The notes: generated by a model not told the origin, from the letters alone. A stretch of DNA of 64,000 bases from Pectobacterium peruviense (GCF_002847345.1 NZ_LXFV01000026.1:1-64000); one strand, 5' to 3'; shown: positions 50,250 through 61,957, counted from the first letter of the stretch. Made by a program: numbers and translations.

Positions 50250-50301
50250 TGATGATGATCGTAATCTAAAAAGTCAAACGGTTTGATTACGATCATCATC
50301 A
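50250..50301. promoter_or_regulatory. Perfect 17-base inverted repeat between tetR-type and OYE genes, likely operator
   Basis: TGATGATGATCGTAATC (50250-50266) and GATTACGATCATCATCA (50285-50301) are exact reverse complements. Nested between them is TCAAAC-G-GTTTGA. The structure lies in the 137-base gap between divergent genes and is the obvious binding region for the TetR-family protein. It could also fold as a hairpin in either leader. Confidence 0.75.
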
Positions 50302-50345
50302 ATGTATACTTGTGGCATACATTTTTAAGAAAAGGCCATAAAACG

Positions 50346-50912
50346 ATGAAAGTTTCGAAAGAGCAGGCTCGCGAAAATCGAATGCGTATCGTTGAGACAG
50401 CCTCGGTGTTATTTCGTGAGCGGGGGTATGACGGCGTGGGTATAGCTGAACTCATGTCAGCCGCAGGTTTAACACACGGCGGATTTTACAAACACTTTAG
50501 CTCCAAGGCAGATTTGATGTCGGAGGCGATGAGCTGCGGTTTTTCGCATTCGATAGAAAATACCGTGGGTATCGATATGGCTGGTTTTATAGAGCAATAT
50601 CTCTCTCGCAAGCATCGTGATTCGATGGGAAATGGCTGCGTGATGTCAGCGCTTGGTGTTGATTCAGCACGCCAGTCAGCATCAATTAAGGAAAGTTTCG
50701 CAGCTGGAATTGAGAATCAACTGGCTACATTAGAAAGCGAGAATGGGTCGGGAGACGACGTGCGCGCCGAAAGAATTAGCGCCCTTGCTCACCTTGTTGG
50801 TGCTCTGGTACTGTCTCGTGCCTGCCCTGATGATTCGGCCCTCGCCGATGAGATCCTAAAAGTTTGCCGCTCACGTATTCTCAGTCAAGAGGCACTATTT
50901 CCCGGTAAATAA
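50346..50912 (+). CDS. TetR-family transcriptional repressor
   Basis: 188 residues. N-terminal helix-turn-helix: RIVETASVLFRERGYDGVGI then AELMSAAGLTHGGFYKHFSS, close to the AcrR/NemR-like group with YKHFSSK. The C-terminal domain contains a cysteine in GNGCVMSALG and another in SRACPDDS, possible redox-sensing residues. I chose ATG 50346; an upstream ATG at 50283 lies inside the inverted repeat. Divergent from the old yellow enzyme gene, with the palindrome between, so it probably represses that gene and itself in the absence of an electrophile. Confidence 0.86.
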   Translation: MKVSKEQARENRMRIVETASVLFRERGYDGVGIAELMSAAGLTHGGFYKHFSSKADLMSEAMSCGFSHSIENTVGIDMAGFIEQYLSRKHRDSMGNGCVMSALGVDSARQSASIKESFAAGIENQLATLESENGSGDDVRAERISALAHLVGALVLSRACPDDSALADEILKVCRSRILSQEALFPGK

Positions 50913-50994
50913 TTAATTCTTCTCAAATTTACCGGCGAGAAGCCTCCAGACAGAGGCGAGGAAAAATAACTGACCATTCGCAGTGTGACTGAAT

Positions 50995-51447
50995 TTATTT
51001 CTGCAGGAAGGTTTTAAGCTGCTCGGAGAATTTCAGCGGTTCTTTTAGATGCAGGAAATGATCGCCGTTTTCATTTTTACTATAAACAATCATCTGACCA
51101 TCAGGCACGGTTTCCGCTATCCAGCGCTGACTTTCCACCCAGTTACTGTATTCGCCAGACACCACCAGCGTAGGCCGTGCAATTTTTTTGGAAACCACAT
51201 ACACCTCATAATCCTCTTTCAGAAGATGAATGAGATTGATGTATTCAGCGCCGTTGGACGACCATTCTGGGATAAAAACGAGCGGAGTACCCTTACCTGC
51301 TTTCCAATAGGACAGTGACACACCATCATTCGTCTGGAACGAACCGATCTCCAAACCTTCCACATCTGAGAGCTTAGCTAGCAATCCCTGGATGGCATTA
51401 GGAAAATCGAAATCTCGCCCAAAGTGTTGCAATGCTGTTTTACGCAT
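50995..51447 (-). pseudogene. Alpha/beta hydrolase with internal in-frame deletion
   Basis: 150 codons in one frame. The N-terminal half starts as an alpha/beta hydrolase (VSLSYWKAGKGTPLVFIPEW and ILKEDYEVY-type strand LLKEDYEVYVVS), and the C-terminal half is its end (ARPTLVVSGEYSNWV, GDHFLHLKEPLKFSEQLKTF with the catalytic-type His). The part between, which should hold the nucleophile elbow GxSxG and the cap, is missing at about residue 86. Family members are about 260-280 residues. The protein cannot be a normal hydrolase. GAGG precedes the ATG. Divergent from the broken LysR gene at 51573, which probably was its regulator. Confidence 0.65.
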
Positions 51448-51572
51448 AATTTTTGCCTCTTCTGGCTTTTAACGGCCTGTTATCTGAAAACAAATACATT
51501 TTACTGAGCTAGTTCTTTAGTATGTAGAGCAGAAAATGAAAGTAGGCATTCCATATTTGAGAGGAATAAATA

Positions 51573-52487
51573 GTGGATCTGAATGCGCTTAACATGTTCT
51601 TGATGGCCGCCCGTTGCGGCAGCCTGACTGCCGCCGCCTGGGAGAACAACATCCCGCTGCCGACGCTGAGTCGCAGGATTCAGGGGTTGGAAAAAGAGCT
51701 CAAGGTGCTGCTGCTTGAACGAACAGCGAAAGGCTGAAAGGTAACGGAAGCCGGGAAAAGATTACTTAACCACGCAAGCTCTGCGATGGATATCCTTAAC
51801 GACGCGGAACAGTCTGTGGTGTCAGGTAATCCTCATATTACCGGACGACTGCGACTGACGCTTCCCCAGTCTATGGGGCCCTGGTGGGAAATCATCAGGC
51901 AGTTTCAGCAGACATACCCACGCATTGCGATAAACGTGTATTCCACCGAGAGAAGAGTGGATCTGATATCCGACAGGGTCGATGTGGCATTACGAGTGGG
52001 TACCATCGCTGATGATTTCGTTGTTGCACGACATTTAATGGATTTTCGCCATATCCTTGTTGCCAGCCCAGAGTTACTGAAGGTGTCACTGCCTCTGCGT
52101 GAACCGTCTGATCTGATGCAGTTCCCCTGTGCAGCCTGGGGAGCCGTTATTGACGCACACCCTGTCTGGATGCTGGGCAATCACGCTTATGACGTCCCAG
52201 CCATATTTACAGTAAATGATTATCTTCATTTACGGGCTGGCGCCCTTGTCGGGGATTTCATCACTGAACTACCGGTGTTTTTTGCTGCTGAATATATCAA
52301 AAGAGGAGAGCTAACTGAGCTGCTGCCGGAGCATCCGTTGCCCTATTCGTCTTTGCATCTGGTATACAAAAAGCAGCAGCACATCTCTTCAACGGCCAGA
52401 GCCTATATTGATTTTTGTACAGCGCACATCGACAAATTATCAGAACAATGTCGCGTTCCATCCGATGCTTATCTCAGGGATAAATGA
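51573..52487 (+). pseudogene. LysR-family regulator with in-frame TGA at codon 55
   Basis: A GTG at 51573, with GAGG before it, opens a LysR winged helix (VDLNALNMFLMAARCGSLTA, then LPTLSRRIQGLEKEL and LLLERTAKG). The frame then meets TGA at 51735-51737 and goes on in the same frame with KVTEAGKRLLNHAS, which is the expected continuation, and with a full effector domain to 52487. So one nonsense change separates the DNA-binding head from the rest; the later ATG at 51786 would give only the effector domain. Expected full length is 304 residues. Confidence 0.8.
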
Positions 52488-52512
52488 TGTCAGCAGCGCT
52501 CTCTCGATAAGA

Positions 52513-53103
52513 TTAATGACCGTATTTAAAATTAAACCCTAGTGCGTCACCCGTCGTGTCGTATTCGCGGAAGTTGTAGATCAGAGGCTTCCATTTTGAC
52601 GAGTCGATAACATCATTTGATCCTAATAGCTCGCTCTCCACCCAGACATTAACAATATCCAGTTCGACAAGAATAAAACGCCCTTTGTCTGTGGTGCTGA
52701 CAGTCTTACATTCTACCTGAATAGGGCATTCAATCACCCGAGTCGGTGTAATATCGGTCGAGGCTTCAGAATGAAGACCGACTTTGGAGAATTTATCGTG
52801 GCATATCTGAACGCCCCATTTTATCTGACCTTCAGATAGCGTATCGCTTCCGGTCAATTTACCCAGTTCTTCAACCTTCTCCCAAAGTTTGTAATCAGGA
52901 ATATTAATAACCACATCAGAACCGGATAATAAATTACTACAGGTCTTACTTCCTTTGGTGACGCCGATAATGATTTTATCACCGAGAGAAATTGACGATG
53001 ATACAGAGGAAATATTGATATTCCCGCTGCTATTATCCGTTGTCGTAACAAGAAAAACCGGAAATCCGTAATAAAATGAACTGAGTTTTACATTCTTTTT
53101 CAT
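52513..53103 (-). CDS. Flavin reductase-like (FMN-binding split barrel) protein
   Basis: 196 residues. The N-terminal GFPVFLVTTTDNSSGNINIS followed by SSVSSSISLGDKIIIGVTKGS is the pattern of the flavin reductase-like domain (NTA monooxygenase component B / YdfO-type family): a start strand, NISSVSS, then the conserved Thr-Asn-Leu-like block TCSNLLSGSDVVINIP. It would bind FMN. Substrate unknown. Convergent with the broken LysR gene and divergent from yeaR. Its sequence is more AT-rich and Ser/Asn-rich than core genes here, compatible with recent acquisition. Confidence 0.72.
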   Translation of the reverse strand: MKKNVKLSSFYYGFPVFLVTTTDNSSGNINISSVSSSISLGDKIIIGVTKGSKTCSNLLSGSDVVINIPDYKLWEKVEELGKLTGSDTLSEGQIKWGVQICHDKFSKVGLHSEASTDITPTRVIECPIQVECKTVSTTDKGRFILVELDIVNVWVESELLGSNDVIDSSKWKPLIYNFREYDTTGDALGFNFKYGH

Positions 53104-53266
53104 TTGAGTTCATACCTCATAAGAGATTAGCGTTATATTTTTTCATTTTTACTCTTTTGATTTCCACTTAACAATAACCCTAATTGAGTATCGGCAATAC
53201 AACCTTTTTACGAGTGGCTTGGTATTGTAAGAATTTAACTAGCAAAAAATAATTCACAAGCACAGA

Positions 53267-53289
53267 AAGAGGTATATGATATGCATCAT
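53267..53289 (+). promoter_or_regulatory. Candidate NsrR site upstream of yeaR-yoaG
   Basis: AAGAGGTATAT-G-ATATGCATCAT follows the 11-1-11 NsrR consensus (AAGATGCATTT-N-AAATGCATCTT) at 17 of 22 positions by my count. It is 56 bases before the yeaR start. E. coli yeaR-yoaG is repressed by NsrR and induced by nitric oxide and nitrate, so the site fits the gene. Confidence 0.6.
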
Positions 53290-53344
53290 ATGGTTTTTCA
53301 CTTCCCGATCCATAATGCGGTTGGGTAAAAGATGAGGTTTAAAC

Positions 53345-53677
53345 ATGGAACGAATTGTCATCCCAGCGAATTATGTTCATACCCGAACAACACCGTTTTG
53401 GACAAAGGAGACTGCACCCGCGTCTATCTGGCAGCGCCATTTAGATGCCGGAACACGGCAAGGTGTTTACCCGCGTTTGTGCGTGATGCAAGGGACAATT
53501 CGTTATTATGGTTATACCGATGAAACGAGTTCTGAGCCAGTCGAAACGCTGACCATTGAAGCCGGACAATTTGGCGTATTCCCTCCAGAAAAGTGGCACA
53601 GAATTGAAGCGTTATCTGATGATACGTTATTCAACGTAGATTTTTATGTCGATCCAAAAATTCTGATAGAAGGTTGA
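53345..53677 (+). CDS. yeaR: YeaR-like DUF1971 cupin protein
   Basis: 110 residues, matching E. coli YeaR in most positions: NYVHTRTTPFWTKETAPASI, RHLDAGTRQGVYPRLCVM, IEAGQFGVFPPEKWHRIEAL. DUF1971 is a small cupin-like domain also found in the tellurite-resistance TehB proteins. Its biochemical role is unknown; in E. coli it is strongly induced by nitrate and nitric oxide. It forms an operon with the yoaG-like gene ten bases downstream. The likely NsrR site lies just upstream. Confidence 0.88.
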   Translation: MERIVIPANYVHTRTTPFWTKETAPASIWQRHLDAGTRQGVYPRLCVMQGTIRYYGYTDETSSEPVETLTIEAGQFGVFPPEKWHRIEALSDDTLFNVDFYVDPKILIEG

Positions 53678-53687
53678 GGTAAAAAGA

Positions 53688-54026
53688 ATGACAACTGAAA
53701 ATAAAGGATATTCATTAACACTGCTGAACCGCGATAATAATGAAAAAGCAGAGAAAGTTTATCTTAAACCGATGGCTTTTTATGTACCCGATTTCGCTGC
53801 TAGTGCGGTTGAAGAATTAGTCAAAAATCTGTCTTTAACCGACGACAATAACAAAGGTTTTTTGCTGACGGTAACCAATAATAATAATGGCGTAGCTGTT
53901 GACAAAGATTTCCCTGCAATTGCGGCGTTGAAAGATAAAACCGTTTCCGCTGACGCAGTGAAAGAATTGGTTAATATCGTGCGTGGTTACGATGCGGATG
54001 AAGACACTAACGTCTGCGGCTGGTAA
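53688..54026 (+). CDS. yoaG: YoaG-like DUF1869 protein with internal duplication
   Basis: 112 residues against 60 in E. coli YoaG. The second half (GFLLTVTNNNNGVAVDK to VNIVRGYDADEDTNVCGW) matches YoaG to its last residues. The first half repeats the same plan: GYSLTLLNRDNNEKAEK, a middle strand (PMAFYVPDFA) and the helix AVEELVKNLSLTDDNN. So it is a tandem fusion of two YoaG-like units. E. coli YoaG is a homodimer, so a single-chain dimer is a natural reading. GAGG precedes the ATG. Function unknown; co-induced with yeaR by analogy. Confidence 0.82.
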   Translation: MTTENKGYSLTLLNRDNNEKAEKVYLKPMAFYVPDFAASAVEELVKNLSLTDDNNKGFLLTVTNNNNGVAVDKDFPAIAALKDKTVSADAVKELVNIVRGYDADEDTNVCGW

Positions 54027-54656
54027 AGCGGCATAGCACGATAATTATTCAGGCTGTATATACGCAGACTTTCACGCAACTCGAATAATTTAAGATATAT
54101 CGTTAGTACAGCCATACCTATTTATTAAAAACAGGCGCTGGATGTCTTTTGACTGAACAAGCGCCCCCTGCCCCCTACTCTCCAATTACTCAACACAGTC
54201 ATTCACGCCGCAGTGTAGGCTTATCGACCATAACCATCAATATGACGACTCTTTTTGTCTGTGTCGCTCACTAACCTGAAAAGTGCAGTCACGTTAGCAT
54301 TAGCTGATTACCTAATTCAGTAAGAGAAACCTGTCTATAGCGATTCGTATAACACAATTATACCATCCCGACGAATAGCGGCATTTAGATTAATAATTAT
54401 TACGCTAATTATCAATTAACTTAATCATTAGCATTGAAAAACTAAGAATGGAAAGAAAATAGACTTTAAAACCCTATAAGGCGTTATTAAAATAACCATA
54501 AATACTTAAACATTTTTTATATAATGCCGATTTGTTATGAAACCGCGTGGTCTGCCTGCGTTTATGGCTACAGCACACAGCGTCGTATTCCACGTAGTAA
54601 GAGAGAAAGAATAAAAAGACTGTAGTCGCAGATGAAAATACATGGAGTTTTTTCAA
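54027..54656. other. Intergenic region with repeat relic E
   Basis: 630 bases, AT-rich. At about 54057-54100 there is a worn half of the dispersed repeat (CAACTCGAATAATTT next to GATATA). Further on are a weak GGCGCT/AGCGCC pair (about 54129-54165) and a GTATA/TATAC pair near 54350. A minus-strand frame at 54474-54656 has no ribosome binding site and is not supported. Confidence 0.45.
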
Positions 54657-55109
54657 ATGAAATCAAGCAATATTCTGTTGTCTTCACTGTTCATGGCCGC
54701 CCTTTTTGCATCAGCGGCTGCTAATGCGGGCCCGAAATTCAATGTGACCTTTAAGAACCTTAGTGCATCCAGTGCTCCAGACGCTGTTTTTTCGCCAACG
54801 ACAACAGCAGAAGTTTTCTCACAGGCGAATGCTTCACCTACACCAAGCGAATTCGTCAAATCTGGGAATTCAAATCAATATACGATCTCCAATCCAATCA
54901 GTGACGTTGGTTCGATGCACGTTCGCTACAAGGTTGGAACCAAGGTTTGCCAGTTTGATATGACATATACTGTGAAGTATGTGTTGGGAAATAAAATCCC
55001 CCAATGGACTAAGAGCACCACACCTGGCAACGGTGCACGCTGCGATCTGAGGGTGACTTATGCCAACGTTAATACTCACGACTCAGACGTAGAAATCACC
55101 ATGAGATAA
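54657..55109 (+). CDS. Secreted protein of unknown function
   Basis: 150 residues. A Sec signal peptide (SSNILLSSLFMAALFASAAA) is probably cut at ANA/G near residue 25. The mature part of about 125 residues is strand-rich with just two cysteines (KVCQFDM and GARCDLRV), able to form one disulfide. ATG 54657 is preceded by GGAG. I recognise no family. It has its own terminator, so it is monocistronic, although an unknown gene follows in the same direction. Export to periplasm or beyond is likely; a type II secretion substrate is one possibility in a soft-rot bacterium (inference). Confidence 0.7.
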   Translation: MKSSNILLSSLFMAALFASAAANAGPKFNVTFKNLSASSAPDAVFSPTTTAEVFSQANASPTPSEFVKSGNSNQYTISNPISDVGSMHVRYKVGTKVCQFDMTYTVKYVLGNKIPQWTKSTTPGNGARCDLRVTYANVNTHDSDVEITMR

Positions 55110-55128
55110 CACCCGTACTAAAAAATAG

Positions 55129-55152
55129 CTGAGCAACGCTCAGACGTTTTTT
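55129..55152 (+). terminator. Terminator after the secreted protein gene
   Basis: CTGAGC (55129-55134) / GCTCAG (55138-55143) stem, then ACG and six Ts, 20 bases past the stop. Confidence 0.8.
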
Positions 55153-55216
55153 ATGAATAGGGATAAGCTGCATTAGTCGTTACTTATCCCTTCATCACAA
55201 CGAGTGAGAAGAACGA

Positions 55217-56023
55217 ATGATTAACTTCAATGGCCTTGCAAAAAGTACGGTGGCAGATACGCAGTCCACTAATAACAGTCGTTTGATAAAAAAGCAGGAA
55301 AACGTATCCGAAGGCACACAGCAAGCATCTACAGGGTCTGATGGTTATTCAAATAAAAAATATAACGGCATCACCACACTGGCAAAACAGCTTAGCGATG
55401 CCGCCGTCAGAGCCGAAGCCAGAGATGCCACTAGTGACCGCAGTACATTGGCAGCCAAAGCCAAAAGCGCGAATAATGAGATCCTCGGCGAGAATTACGC
55501 TAATAACAAAAAAGCGCACGATGCGGAAATACCTGATAGCGATGACCCTGAGCGATTAGCCAGAGCGAAACAAGCTACGGCGTATAATAACCGTCAAGGA
55601 AGCAACCCCTTTAAGGGCCTGTCTCGTGAACAATTGGCACTGATTACCTATGACGACAGCGGAACTTTTACCGTGAATGAGCGAAGAGCAGCCTGGAGCG
55701 AAGCTTACGATCAAGAAGAAGTCTGGCGCACGATGGCAATAGCCCAAAGTAAGCTGGAGTGGAATCGCGGTGAGTTTAAACAAACCGAATTTTTCAAAAT
55801 GGTGTTATCTCATCATGAAAGCCTGCCATTAATCGAACAAGCACAGGCACCGGAAGGCTATGTACCACGTCTGAAGTACCTGATAGAAATGGACTTCAAC
55901 TTTATGACTGGGGAATCAGGCAAAGACGACGATCCGTTCAACCGCCTATTTGAGCTCCTTTCCCCCACCAAGCTTCACTTAGAAGATGGTAAGCTCACTC
56001 TGGATGCAACCAAAGATGCCTGA
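55217..56023 (+). CDS. Hypothetical hydrophilic protein of unknown function
   Basis: 268 residues, no signal peptide and no membrane segment. The first 60 residues are polar and low in hydrophobics, rich in Ser, Thr, Asn, Gln and Lys, like a disordered or type III secretion-like N-terminus. From about residue 110 a folded region is suggested (DPERLARAKQATAYNNRQGS, FKGLSREQLALITYDDSGTF, NERRAAWSEAYDQEEVWRTM). I have seen similar uncharacterised proteins in enterobacteria and pseudomonads but can name no function. It follows the secreted protein gene after a terminator. GAGAAG precedes the ATG. Confidence 0.7.
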   Translation: MINFNGLAKSTVADTQSTNNSRLIKKQENVSEGTQQASTGSDGYSNKKYNGITTLAKQLSDAAVRAEARDATSDRSTLAAKAKSANNEILGENYANNKKAHDAEIPDSDDPERLARAKQATAYNNRQGSNPFKGLSREQLALITYDDSGTFTVNERRAAWSEAYDQEEVWRTMAIAQSKLEWNRGEFKQTEFFKMVLSHHESLPLIEQAQAPEGYVPRLKYLIEMDFNFMTGESGKDDDPFNRLFELLSPTKLHLEDGKLTLDATKDA

Positions 56024-56052
56024 TGAGCAGATGACTACCTCTGCATAGGCAT

Positions 56053-57099
56053 TTATGACTGTGCTGCGATGACGTCAAAAGCGCTGGTTTGATCTTTTTT
56101 CCGCGCGACTTTATTGGCGTACATTGCGGCATCGGCTCGACGGATTACGCCGTCAGGCTCATCAACGGAAGGATCTGCCATAACGATCCCCATGCTTGCG
56201 CCTAAGTATTCGATACTGACCGAACCGAGCGGGTAATTCCCCTGCAATACCGGTGTAATGCTGTCACTGAAGGAAGAAACCACGCGATAGTCTTCTCCCG
56301 ACGCAACGTTTACCATCCGGGCAAAAACAAATTCATCGCCACCAAGACGCCCGACGACATCCCCCGGATTCCCTCACATTAGCAAACGTTGAGCAACCTC
56401 TTGTAAGAAGATATCACCCGCTTTGTGGCCAAACTGGTCGTTAATCTTTTTAAAACCATCGAGGTCAATGAACACAATCAGCACCTGCTGATTGTCATTC
56501 TCGGCCTGAGAAAACAGCGCTTCCAGCGAGTAAAATACGCCTCGGCGATTAAGCAACCCAGTCAGTGAATCGGTGTAAGAATACTCATGTAACGCAGCAT
56601 TTGCGGCCGTCAATTGCTGCACCAGCCACTCTTTTTGCACCTGTTGAGCTATCAGTTGCGCGAATAAACTGAGGATCTGCTCACCCTTGGTTGTCAGCGG
56701 CTTATGGTCGGAACTTGCTGCACAGAGAGTGCCGTATAATTGTCCATCATCCATGCGCACTGGCGTGCTAGCGTAGGTCATAATACCCAGCTCCTTCGCC
56801 GCCTGCGAATCACTCCAGCATTCGGCCACATTAGGCGTATAGCTCTGTCCTTCGTCAAGCGCACGTTTGCACAGCGTGTCATGCCACGGAACCGACACAC
56901 CTTCAGGGATATTGAGTGTTTTGGTGTTGTGAGCAAACAGGATACTTTGAAATCCGGCTTCGGTATCTACTTGCGTCAGGTAGGTCGACTCCAGGTCGGT
57001 GACCAGTTCCAACATAACCAATAACTGGCGAACCAGCCCCTCGAAGGAAGCCTCTGAACGTAATGCGTCCGAAAGGTGAGAAAGCAAATTATCAGTCAT
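56053..57099 (-). pseudogene. DgcP (YeaP)-like GAF-GGDEF diguanylate cyclase with in-frame TGA
   Basis: The frame from ATG 57099 encodes a GAF domain and the first half of a GGDEF domain, collinear with E. coli DgcP (YeaP): LVRQLLVMLELVTDLESTYL, YGTLCAASSDHKPL, YTDSLTGLLNRRGVFYSLEA, VFIDLDGFKKINDQFGHKAG. At 56374-56376 a TGA interrupts after QRLLM; the same frame then reads PGDVVGRLGGDEFVFARMV with an intact active-site loop, and continues to 56053. Full length would be 348 residues (E. coli 341). So the cyclase is cut just before its catalytic signature by one nonsense codon. It probably arose from an arginine CGA codon (inference). Confidence 0.82.
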
Positions 57100-57449
57100 A
57101 ACAATAAATCCTAACGGTGCATATTTTTAAATAAAAACAATCAATTAATATAATTCGTGACGTATTTAAAACCGCTATCGGCGCAAACTGATTATATCTA
57201 CGATAGCCTCCCCGTGTTACAGAAATCATACGCACCTTTCGTCTCTCACCCACCGATTTGCACTCTGTGAGTTTACCTCGTTCTGTTTTCTATAATCGGT
57301 TAAGAAGCACCATATTTTATGCAACATGCCTGAGATTCATCGTCCCCGTCAGGCTAAACCTTTCATTCTGCTATTGCCATCACACTTACCCATCAAGGCT
57401 GCACGATCTGTTTGACTTTCCCGCATGCGAGGACTTACAACAGCAGCAC

Positions 57450-57484
57450 AGGCGTGTAACTAGTTTTCTAGGCAAGACCTGAAG
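57450..57484 (+). promoter_or_regulatory. BglG antiterminator target (RAT) in bgl leader
   Basis: GGCGTGTAACTAG ... CTAGGCAAGACCTGAAG resembles the BglG/SacY target (GG..TGTTACT ... AGGCAAAACCT). Its 3' part (from 57474) is the left arm of the terminator stem, so the two RNA folds are mutually exclusive. Confidence 0.75.
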
Positions 57485-57526
57485 CTCTCCCACTCAACAC
57501 CATGGGAAAAGCTTCAGGTCTTTTTT
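57474..57526 (+). terminator. Leader terminator of the bgl operon
   Basis: Thirteen-base perfect arms AAGACCTGAAGCT (57474-57486) and AGCTTCAGGTCTT (57510-57522), running into six Ts. It lies 27 bases before the bglF start codon and overlaps the RAT element. Confidence 0.88.
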
Positions 57527-57552
57527 CATTTCTGGATCAGGGGAATCGTCGT

Positions 57553-60887
<3,335 letters not shown>

Positions 60888-60985
60888 CGGACAGACTTAG
60901 TCGCAGGCGAGGTGTGTCATCGCAGGGCGCTGCCATGATCAAAAAGTCATCGTGACCAGAAAGCTAGCGTGATGAGGAAACCCGT

Positions 60986-61825
60986 GTGATTAAAGTGAAG
61001 AAAGCCTTAAACAACAGCATGCTGTTAGTCGATCATGAACAGCAGGAGATGATCCTGTTGGGTAAAGGTATCGGATTTGGTGCCAGACCCGGTTCCTTGA
61101 TTGATGTGACGCACGTTGAGCAGGTTTTCATTCCACTGGAAAACCTGAAATCGCGCCATTTTCTCTCCTTGACCGGCACCATTCCTGCGGCTTTTTTTGA
61201 CGTTACGCAGGAGATCGTCACGCTGGCGCAAAGTCAGTACGCCGAAAAACTGAATTCGGTGCTGTTCTTTACGCTGGCGGAACATCTCTATTTTGCGGTT
61301 GAACGCGGCAAAACGGGCAACCACTTCATCAATAAGCTCAGTTGGGAAGTAAAACGCTATTACCAAAAAGAGTACGCCATCGGGATGCAGGCAAAAGATT
61401 GCGTGTCGGCACGCTTTAACGTCACGCTGCCTGATGATGAAGCTGTCAACATTGCGTTTCACTTGATTAATGCCGCTGGCAGCGCCGAAATTGCCGATGC
61501 GCATCAGCAGGTTCAGTTGGTGAATCGTCTGGCAGAAATTGTCCGCTATAAATTAAACAAGAATATTGATGTCAACGCCGTCGATTATCTCCGTTTTATC
61601 ACCCATCTTCGCTATTTCTCCGAGCGAGTGATTGCGCGCAAAATCGCGCCGGGACACACCGACGATTTCTATCAGGAGCTACTGAAACACTACCCTGAGG
61701 CGATGGCTATTTCCTGGGCCATCCGAGATTACGTTCAGGAAAAATACCAAATGGCCTTACCGAAAGACGAGCTCACCTGGCTGACTATTCATATCAGCAG
61801 GCTGGCCGCAAGTCAGACGCCGTAG
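60986..61825 (+). CDS. bglG: BglG-family transcriptional antiterminator
   Basis: 279 residues: N-terminal RNA-binding domain (about 1-55; VKKALNNSMLLV, GKGIGFG), then two PRD domains with conserved histidines (TLAEHLYFAVER and NIAFHLINAA in PRD1; RFITHLRYFSER and WLTIHISRLAA in PRD2). It should bind the RAT at 57450-57484 when sugar is present, under control of BglF. The start is GTG with GAGGAAA before it. Unlike E. coli, where bglG is first, it is last here, so it lies behind its own target terminator. A 15-base word, ATCAAAAAGTCATCG, occurs both at the bglB end (60847) and in the spacer (60938), suggesting a small local duplication. Confidence 0.92.
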   Translation: MIKVKKALNNSMLLVDHEQQEMILLGKGIGFGARPGSLIDVTHVEQVFIPLENLKSRHFLSLTGTIPAAFFDVTQEIVTLAQSQYAEKLNSVLFFTLAEHLYFAVERGKTGNHFINKLSWEVKRYYQKEYAIGMQAKDCVSARFNVTLPDDEAVNIAFHLINAAGSAEIADAHQQVQLVNRLAEIVRYKLNKNIDVNAVDYLRFITHLRYFSERVIARKIAPGHTDDFYQELLKHYPEAMAISWAIRDYVQEKYQMALPKDELTWLTIHISRLAASQTP

Positions 61826-61957
61826 TCATCGCTTTACTCAATACAGCAAATCATCACTGTTTTTATCAATATTCCCACAAGTAAAACGCTGATTTCTCCT
61901 GATGCACGCGTAGGTTGACCCTCATCACGATAGTGAACAAACCGCGTTAATGAGATT

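Larger units (their letters stand above)
57100..57552. other. bgl operon leader and promoter region
   Basis: 453 bases between the divergent dgcP-like gene and bglF. A perfect -10, TATAAT, lies at 57291-57296; the -35 at the proper distance (TGAGTT) is poor, while TGTGA at 57266-57270 may be a CRP half site. The leader continues to the antitermination target and terminator at 57450-57526. Confidence 0.45.

Noticed and set aside
51735..51737. In-frame TGA codons (LysR gene here, and 56374-56376 in the dgcP-like gene) as selenocysteine codons
   Set aside because: Neither family uses selenocysteine, no SECIS-like stem is evident just after the codons, and the window's FdhF uses cysteine.
54474..54656. 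Possible 60-residue hydrophobic small protein on the minus strand
   Set aside because: Its start faces the start codon of the secreted protein gene, there is no ribosome binding site, and the sequence lies in AT-rich intergenic DNA.
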